DNA of 64,000 bases from an uncultured Ilumatobacter sp. (GTDB lineage: Bacteria; Actinomycetota; Acidimicrobiia; Acidimicrobiales; Ilumatobacteraceae): assembly GCA_937905835.1 (NCBI GenBank), contig CALCXK010000006.1:1-64000 (forward strand). The letters run 5' to 3'. How positions within the stretch are numbered: the stretch's first letter is position 1; each line of letters begins with the position of its first letter. This document shows positions 58,758 through 64,000 of the stretch, one piece after another. The translations under genes and the position numbers were made by a program. The notes beneath the pieces are model-generated. The model did no database searches, was not told where the DNA came from, and saw only the letters and a list, made by a program, of their open reading frames with translations.

Positions 58758-59876
58758 ATGGCCCGATTCGCCGTGGTCACAGGCGGAGGGACTGCCGGCC
58801 ACGTGCTGCCGGCTCTCGCTGTCGCTGAAGCCCTGGTCGAGCGGGGGCGTAACGTCGACGAAATTCTGTACGCCGGATGTCAACGTGGGATGGAGACCCG
58901 GCTGCTGGCGAGTACCCCATTCCCCGCTGTCTTCTTCGACGTCGTCGGCTTCCAACGGAGCCTGAGTCGTCGAAACTTGGGCTTCATTCCGAAGATGATC
59001 AAGGCAACCTGGCAGGCGGTTAAGAAGTTCCGTGCGGATCGGCCCGCCGTAGTCGTCTCGGTTGGTGGCTACGCCAGTATGCCGTCCGTATTCGCCGCTC
59101 GGTGGTTGAAGATTCCTGTCGTGGTCGTCTCCTATGACCGCACGCCCGGACGGGCCAGCCGACTGTCAGCCAAGCGTGCCGTCGCGTGTGCGGTGGCCTT
59201 CGAGAACTCGCCGCTGCCGCGCGCCGAAGTCACTGGCGCACCGGTCAGGCAAGCAATCTTCGATGTTGATCGTACGGCTGGTCGGGCCGCAGCTCGGGAG
59301 CGACTCGGGGTCGGACCCGACCGGTTCCTTGTTGGCGTCATGGGCGGCTCGCAAGGATCTGGCGTCCTCAACGGTGTCATCGCGAAGTACCTCGCCGACC
59401 ACGCAGACGACAGCGGGTTGGCCGTCCGTCAGGCCGCCGGGGATCGGTTCATCGACACAATCGATCAGGTGGGGTCTGGCGATGCCGATGCAATCGGTGT
59501 CCAGCACCAGTTGATCGGCTACGAGGAGGACATGCCGTCGGTGTACGCCGCGGCTGATCTATTGATCGGCCGTGGGGGAGCGAGCACCGTGCACGAGGTG
59601 GCCGTCACCGGCACGCCGGCGATTCTCGTCCCGTGGGCGAATGCGGCCGACGACCATCAGACCGACAATGTGGGATGGCTGGCCGACTCGAATGCCGCGG
59701 TGCTGCTGCCTGAATCGGACCTCGTCTCCCTTGGCGACGAGATCGAACGCCTTCGCTGCGACGGCGTCGCACGCCAACAATTGAGCGATGCCGCTGCAGC
59801 GCGCGGCGACGTTCATCGATCTGGCGCATTGGCAGCATTGATCGAGCGCGTGGCCCTAACATCTGCTGCATCGTGA
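58758..59876 (+). CDS. murG: UDP-GlcNAc:lipid I N-acetylglucosaminyltransferase
   Basis: A 372-residue GT28 enzyme that converts lipid I to lipid II at the inner membrane face. N-domain 'VVTGGGTAGHVLPALAVAEAL', 'VVSVGGYASMPSVFAARWL', and C-domain 'GVMGGSQGSGVLN' with 'DLLIGRGGASTVHEVAV' and 'PAILVPWANAADDHQTDNV' (outlines) carry the substrate motifs; the donor motif is usually GAST, as seen. Begins 1 nt after the ftsW stop; GTGA overlap to murC. Confidence 0.95.
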   Translation: MARFAVVTGGGTAGHVLPALAVAEALVERGRNVDEILYAGCQRGMETRLLASTPFPAVFFDVVGFQRSLSRRNLGFIPKMIKATWQAVKKFRADRPAVVVSVGGYASMPSVFAARWLKIPVVVVSYDRTPGRASRLSAKRAVACAVAFENSPLPRAEVTGAPVRQAIFDVDRTAGRAAARERLGVGPDRFLVGVMGGSQGSGVLNGVIAKYLADHADDSGLAVRQAAGDRFIDTIDQVGSGDADAIGVQHQLIGYEEDMPSVYAAADLLIGRGGASTVHEVAVTGTPAILVPWANAADDHQTDNVGWLADSNAAVLLPESDLVSLGDEIERLRCDGVARQQLSDAAAARGDVHRSGALAALIERVALTSAAS

Positions 59877-61330
59877 ACTCGACCGACAATCCGTTCGACC
59901 CGACTCCATCGTTGGCCCCTCCGGCGATGCGGGCACCGGTTGCGCCGCTTGATCTGTCGATCCCACATCGGCTACACGTCGTCGGCATCGGCGGCCCCGG
60001 GATGAGCGCAATCGGCATTGCCCTAGCCGAAATGGGCCATGACGTCTCGGGCAGCGACCTCCGCGAACATCCGGTACTCGAACGTGTCCGAGCGGCGCGT
60101 GCTGCGGTGTACGTCGGGCACGACCGCTCGTACGTCCATGGTGTCGACGCCGTTACGGCGTCGACTGCAATCCCGGCCCACAACATCGAACTCGACGAAG
60201 CGAGGAACACTGGCGTCACCGTGCTCCGCCGCTCCGGGATGCTTGCATCGATCTGTGCTCGTGCGAAGTCGTTGGCTGTGGCAGGTACGCACGGTAAGAC
60301 CACTACGACATCGATGCTGATGCTGATCCTGGCTCAGGCCCAGCTCCGACCGAGCTTCATTGTCGGTGGTGATGTCACAGATGTCGGGACTGGTGCACAT
60401 TGGTCCGGCGGCGAATGGCTGGTGGTCGAAGCTGACGAGAGCGACGGAACCCATCTCGAACTGCCTTTGTATGGCTCGATCATCACCAACATCGAAGTCG
60501 ACCACCTCGACCACTACGGCACGTTTGACGCGGTTGTCGACAGCTTCGACACCTACCTCGGTCAGATCGTTGGGCCCAAGGTCCTGAATGCTGACGATCC
60601 AATCACCCGCCGGCTCGCAGGTGTGCACGGCGCCGTCACGTTTGGCCTCAGCGATGACGCCGACGTGCAGGCAGTCGATGTGCTGGCAACCAATGGAGCG
60701 TTCACTTTTAGTGTCGAGCGGTGGCACGACGGCGGCAGGGTCCGTCTCGGGGAGATTAGCCTGCCGATGCGCGGCGTGTACAACGTCAGGAACGCGCTCG
60801 CGGCCACGACGATGGCGCTCGAAATTGGCGTGGGCTTCGCGGACATCGCCGAGGCGTTGGCCAAGTTCGGCGGGGTCGCTCGTCGATTCGATGTCCGAGG
60901 TGTTCACGGTGGCGTGACCTTCGTCGACGACTACGCCCACCTGCCGACCGAGATCGATTCGGTTCTCACCGGGGCACGCGACAGTGGCGACGGGTGGGAG
61001 CGCATCATCGCGGTGTTCCAACCCAACCGGTTCAACCGAATCTCTGAGATCTGGCGCGACTACGCCGACGCATTCGGCCAGGCCGACCTCGTCGTACTCA
61101 CCGACATTTATGCATCTGGTACGACACCGATTCCGGGCATCACCGGCAAGCTCATCGTCAACGCTGTGACCGAGGCCAACCCTGGAAAACGCGTCGTCTG
61201 GCTTCCTCAGCGGAGCGATCTGGTCAACTACGTGGCGCGAGAAGCCCGGAGTGGTGACGTCGTGATTTCGATGGGCTGTGGCGACATCGCATCGTTCCCG
61301 TCTGAGGTACTCGATGTCTGCCGCGGTTGA
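59873..61330 (+). CDS. murC: UDP-MurNAc:L-alanine ligase
   Basis: A 485-residue Mur ligase, with 'VVGIGGPGMSAIGIALAEMGH' (Rossmann), 'VAGTHGKTTTTSMLMLI' (ATP loop), 'VEADESDGTHLEL', 'NIEVDHLDHYGTFD' and 'DDYAHLPTEID' (MurC usually has DDYGHHP; here AHLP). It adds the first peptide residue, L-alanine. The acyl-acceptor proline/glycine switch is unusual but the remainder is intact. GTG 59873 overlaps murG; 17-nt overlap with murB. Confidence 0.94.
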   Translation: MNSTDNPFDPTPSLAPPAMRAPVAPLDLSIPHRLHVVGIGGPGMSAIGIALAEMGHDVSGSDLREHPVLERVRAARAAVYVGHDRSYVHGVDAVTASTAIPAHNIELDEARNTGVTVLRRSGMLASICARAKSLAVAGTHGKTTTTSMLMLILAQAQLRPSFIVGGDVTDVGTGAHWSGGEWLVVEADESDGTHLELPLYGSIITNIEVDHLDHYGTFDAVVDSFDTYLGQIVGPKVLNADDPITRRLAGVHGAVTFGLSDDADVQAVDVLATNGAFTFSVERWHDGGRVRLGEISLPMRGVYNVRNALAATTMALEIGVGFADIAEALAKFGGVARRFDVRGVHGGVTFVDDYAHLPTEIDSVLTGARDSGDGWERIIAVFQPNRFNRISEIWRDYADAFGQADLVVLTDIYASGTTPIPGITGKLIVNAVTEANPGKRVVWLPQRSDLVNYVAREARSGDVVISMGCGDIASFPSEVLDVCRG

Positions 61331-62270
61331 GCGGGCGCTCATCGAGCTGGGAGAACTCGCCGAGCGAGACGTACCAATCGGTCCGCTGACGACCTATCGC
61401 GTCGGAGGGGCGGCCGACGTCTTCGTCAGCCTCCGATCGCGGGCTGACCTCGTTCCGCTGGCCAAGGCAGTTGCAGCATCCGGCCTCCCGGTGCTCGTCG
61501 TCGGACGTGGATCGAACCTGCTCGTTGCCGACTCTGGATTCCGAGGTATCGCCGTGTCGGCATCCGCCATCACCGACTCGATCGACATCGATGAGTCATC
61601 GGCCACAGTCACCGCTGGAAGCAGCGTCTTACTGCCGGTGCTGGCTCGCCGTACGGCGGCCGCTGGGCTCATCGGGTTCGAATGGGCAGTCGGTGTTCCC
61701 GGGTCGGTCGGCGGCGCAGTGCGGATGAACGCGGGCGGCCACGGCTCTGACATGTCTGAGGTGCTCGTCTCCGTCACGATCGCTGACATCTCAGATACCG
61801 GGGGTGACCTGACCGACGATGCCAAAGCTGGCATCGTTCGGTCCGTGAATGCAGACGCCTTGGGGCTCCGATTCCGCGGGAGCGGCCTGGTTGCGACCGA
61901 ACTCGTCCTCGACGCGACGCTGCAGTTAGTGCACGGCGACCGAACAGCGGCTGAGGCCGAACTGAGCGAGATCGTGCAATGGCGCCGGGCCAACCAGCCC
62001 GGTGGGCAGAACGCAGGGTCGGTCTTCGTCAACCCGGTTCCGGGCGAAGTCACCTGTGGGGCACTGATCGAGGCCGCCGGCCTGCGCGGGCTGCGTCGCG
62101 GTACGGCCACTGTGTCCAGCAAGCACGCCAACTTCATCCAGGCCGATGAAGACGGCACAGCAAACGATGTCCGCGACCTGATGCGGCACGTCCGTACCGA
62201 GGTTGAGCGATCAAGCGGTTTCCGGCTGCGGAGCGAGATCCGTTTGATTGGTTTTGACGATGAGTTCTGA
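61314..62270 (+). CDS. murB: UDP-N-acetylenolpyruvoylglucosamine reductase
   Basis: A 318-residue FAD enzyme that completes UDP-MurNAc synthesis. 'PLTTYRVGGAADVFV', 'VVGRGSNLLVADSGF', 'AVGVPGSVGGAVRMNAGGHG' and the C-terminal 'GSVFVNP', 'KHANFI' are type I/II MurB motifs; the proton-donor Ser lies in 'NAGSVF'. GAGG six nt before ATG 61314 sets the start. murB is in the operon here, unlike in Mycobacterium. Confidence 0.94.
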   Translation: MSAAVERALIELGELAERDVPIGPLTTYRVGGAADVFVSLRSRADLVPLAKAVAASGLPVLVVGRGSNLLVADSGFRGIAVSASAITDSIDIDESSATVTAGSSVLLPVLARRTAAAGLIGFEWAVGVPGSVGGAVRMNAGGHGSDMSEVLVSVTIADISDTGGDLTDDAKAGIVRSVNADALGLRFRGSGLVATELVLDATLQLVHGDRTAAEAELSEIVQWRRANQPGGQNAGSVFVNPVPGEVTCGALIEAAGLRGLRRGTATVSSKHANFIQADEDGTANDVRDLMRHVRTEVERSSGFRLRSEIRLIGFDDEF

Positions 62271-62288
62271 GTCGGGCAACTGCAGCTG

Positions 62289-63671
62289 ATGTTTGGACGA
62301 AAAAAGCCTGCCGGCGAGCCCACGCCGGCCAGTGGTCGCGTCCGGCCCGACGCTTCGGTACTTGACGAACTCTCGCGTGCGTTTGGCGCCTACGGCGATG
62401 CCGATGACAACGCTGCACTGATCGACGACAGAGATGACGCCACTGCTGCCGCTGAGATCGACCCGCTCGACGCGGCGATCGAGTTTTCAATCGTCACGTC
62501 GGATGGCCCGCGGCTCGCTACCGATGCGGGGCCACCGACGCCGCTGGCAGAGCGTCGAACGATCAAGATCGGCGACGGCTTCGACGGCGCGGGGCTCGAT
62601 TCCTTATCCGTCGACGAAGTTCGCGGTCGCCCGAGCAACCTCAATGTCGACCCGTCGGGCTCATCGATGTCGGCACCGACGCAGGCTCCATCATCGGCGA
62701 GAGCACCGGACAGCCGCTCCGGATCGGCCCGGGGTACTCGCTCAACAATCGCGATCGGTGGCGGGGATGACCTCCCGGATGCTGTGTATCTCGACGGTGG
62801 CGACCTGGGCAATCGATCCGAAGGAACCGTCTTCATCGACGACGACGGCACCGACGACGCAATGGCCCCCAAGGACGCCAGTCTCCGGGGAATCGAACCG
62901 CGCCTCAGGCAGCGTCGGATCACGGTCCATCGTGCGATGGGACTGCGTCGGCTGAAGTGGGTTGTCGCCGGAATTGGCGCAGCGATCGTCGCGCTCGCTG
63001 CGTTGACTTTGCTTGGATCAGGCTTGTTCGCCATCGACGACGTATCGGTCGGAGGCAACGTCTACACCGACAAGAATCGCCTCGATGCAGTCATTGAAGA
63101 ACTCACGGGCACACCTGTCCTCCTCGCCGACACTGCAGCTGCCGAACTCGCACTCGAGGCCATCCCCTGGGTGGAAACGGCCCGTGTCCGGGCAAAGTGG
63201 CCGGGCACAGCGACGATTGAGATCCGTGAACGCACGCCGGTTGCAACGATGCGCGGCGCTGATGGTCGATTTCGAGTACTCGATAATGAAGGCCGTGTGC
63301 TCGACGTCATCGAAGGCCAACCGGTGGCGTTCATTCTCCTTGGTGGGCCGAACACGCTCGACCTCGCAGCCGGCGAGTTCGCGCCGATTGGACCGGCGTC
63401 AGCAGCCTCGCTGGTCACCAAGCTCACACCGACGATCCGGCCGCGTGTCCAAACGATCGACGTGACCGACGACGGGGCCGATCTGGTCATCTTCCTCACT
63501 CCGGCTGATGATGCCCTACAGACCACTCCCATTCGGGTACGATTTGGCTCGGCCATAGGCGACAGCGATCAGATCGAAAAGCTCCTTCGGCTCGAAAATC
63601 AACTCGGCGACCTGCCGGCAGGGGCGGTGACGGAGATCAACGTGGCGACCAACGAGGTCACCGTGCTGTGA
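62289..63671 (+). CDS. ftsQ: Cell division protein FtsQ with long acidic N-terminal tail
   Basis: A 460-residue bitopic protein. Residues 1-221 form an unusually long cytoplasmic tail; the part up to about 200 is rich in Asp ('DADDNAALIDDRDD', 'VFIDDDGTDDAM'), and the last 20 are basic. TM is about 222-248. Outside are a POTRA domain ('AIDDVSVGGNVYTDKNRLDAVIEEL', in outline) and the FtsQ beta domain ('WVETARVRAKWPGTATIEIRERTPVA', in outline). Ordinary FtsQ proteins are 250-320 residues. ATG 62289, 18 nt after murB. Confidence 0.92.
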   Translation: MFGRKKPAGEPTPASGRVRPDASVLDELSRAFGAYGDADDNAALIDDRDDATAAAEIDPLDAAIEFSIVTSDGPRLATDAGPPTPLAERRTIKIGDGFDGAGLDSLSVDEVRGRPSNLNVDPSGSSMSAPTQAPSSARAPDSRSGSARGTRSTIAIGGGDDLPDAVYLDGGDLGNRSEGTVFIDDDGTDDAMAPKDASLRGIEPRLRQRRITVHRAMGLRRLKWVVAGIGAAIVALAALTLLGSGLFAIDDVSVGGNVYTDKNRLDAVIEELTGTPVLLADTAAAELALEAIPWVETARVRAKWPGTATIEIRERTPVATMRGADGRFRVLDNEGRVLDVIEGQPVAFILLGGPNTLDLAAGEFAPIGPASAASLVTKLTPTIRPRVQTIDVTDDGADLVIFLTPADDALQTTPIRVRFGSAIGDSDQIEKLLRLENQLGDLPAGAVTEINVATNEVTVL

Positions 63672-63778
63672 CGGTCCCCGCTCAAACATCCAGAACCTGG
63701 CAAGATAAACCCGACGACGCCTGGGCCCCCGATCAGCACGATCAGGATCCAGGCCGGACACATGGAAATGACACACTA

Positions 63779-63826
63779 ATGAACGACATGATTCGCCTGA
63801 CGAAGCAACTTCAAAGGATTCGCTGA
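63779..63826 (+). CDS. 15-codon leader ORF overlapping the ftsZ start
   Basis: ATG 63779 opens MNDMIRLTKQLQRIR and stops at TGA 63824-63826, whose final A is the A of the ftsZ ATG (TGATG). The AAAGGA ribosome site of ftsZ lies inside it. The arrangement could couple ftsZ translation to a leader peptide. Only position and frame support it. Confidence 0.4.
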   Translation: MNDMIRLTKQLQRIR

Positions 63827-64000
63827 TGGCTGGTGCTCCACAAAATTATCTTGCGGTGATCAAGGTCATCGGTGTTGGTGGCGGTGGCGTCAATGCCGTC
63901 AACCGCATGATCGATGCTGGGCTGAAGGGCGTTGAGTTTATCGCCGTCAACACTGACGCCCAGGCGCTCTTGATGAGCGACGCCGATGTCAAGCTCGACA
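63826..64000 (+). CDS. ftsZ: Cell division GTPase FtsZ, N-terminal part (runs off the window)
   Basis: The first 58 codons of FtsZ, the tubulin-like GTPase that forms the division ring. The sequence starts MAGAPQNYLAVIKVIGVGGGG, split as MAGAPQNYLA and VIKVIGVGGGG, and continues 'VNAVNRMIDAGLKGVEF' and 'AVNTDAQALLMS', the canonical nucleotide-binding start of bacterial FtsZ. AAAGGA lies 8 nt before ATG. The 154 nt between ftsQ and ftsZ allow a separate promoter; the rest is outside the window. Confidence 0.95.
   Translation, partial: MAGAPQNYLAVIKVIGVGGGGVNAVNRMIDAGLKGVEFIAVNTDAQALLMSDADVKLD

Noticed and set aside
60023..61342. 439-residue open frame on the minus strand
   Set aside because: It lies wholly antisense to murC, whose motifs are intact; GC-rich codon bias opens the mirrored frame and the translation shows no family pattern.
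1..64000. tRNA genes, insertion sequences, CRISPR arrays and prophage genes
   Set aside because: I looked for TPsiC-like GGTTCGANNCC arms, terminal inverted repeats with transposase motifs, and regularly spaced repeats; none was convincing.

Overview
The window reads as ordinary chromosome of a high-GC actinobacterium. Supporting evidence is a WhiB protein, an MtrA/MtrB-type two-component operon with a GerMN lipoprotein, a DUF3040 protein, F420/flavin-type luciferase-fold oxidoreductases, a type A RNase P RNA, a meso-diaminopimelate-type MurE, many GTG starts and many start codons placed directly behind a TANNNT hexamer. An acidimicrobial (Ilumatobacter-like) origin is my inference from gene content and order; I cannot run a phylogeny. 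I see no tRNA, rRNA other than rnpB-type RNA, insertion sequence, prophage or CRISPR array.

Layout. 1-7.3 kb is an accessory-like catabolic patch: the tail of a short-chain dehydrogenase, a Rieske oxygenase, a VOC protein, a peptide-type solute-binding lipoprotein with a repetitive linker, a truncated luciferase-fold gene, a thiolase and a TauD-type dioxygenase. 7.4-15.3 kb carries glgA-glgC, an F420-type oxidoreductase, a bifunctional penicillin-binding protein, and a run of a zinc-ribbon protein, a membrane hydrolase and a histidine phosphatase. rnpB lies on the minus strand at 15.4-15.8 kb, just behind two Tat-exported ferritin-like genes. 17.3-23.8 kb is a glycerol-linked block: glpD, an alkyl-DHAP-synthase-like flavoprotein, a small membrane protein and an FGGY kinase overlap head to tail, with a divergent GlpC-like iron-sulfur protein.

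24-36 kb is mixed housekeeping: whiB, trpD-thrB, a DEDD exonuclease/GIY-YIG protein, a NYN nuclease, queG-glycosyltransferase, a ROK glucokinase group, and an aminotransferase followed by an ACT protein. 36-42.9 kb holds glpK, pfkA, the MtrAB-lipoprotein operon and an inositol-monophosphatase. 43.4-49.1 kb holds dinB, DUF3040, a ROK-fold protein that has lost its catalytic residues, an acyl-CoA dehydrogenase, an HNH protein and a lipoate-ligase-like protein.

49.3 kb to the end is the division and cell wall cluster: mraZ, rsmH, ftsL, ftsI, murE, mraY, murD, ftsW, murG, murC, murB, ftsQ and the start of ftsZ. Nearly every junction overlaps, implying one translationally coupled transcript. murF is missing from its usual place. 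A seven-unit, 10-bp-phased TGG array overlaps a candidate promoter before mraZ. FtsI, FtsW and FtsQ carry long cytoplasmic tails of opposite charge, and a 15-codon leader ORF is fused by TGATG to the ftsZ start.
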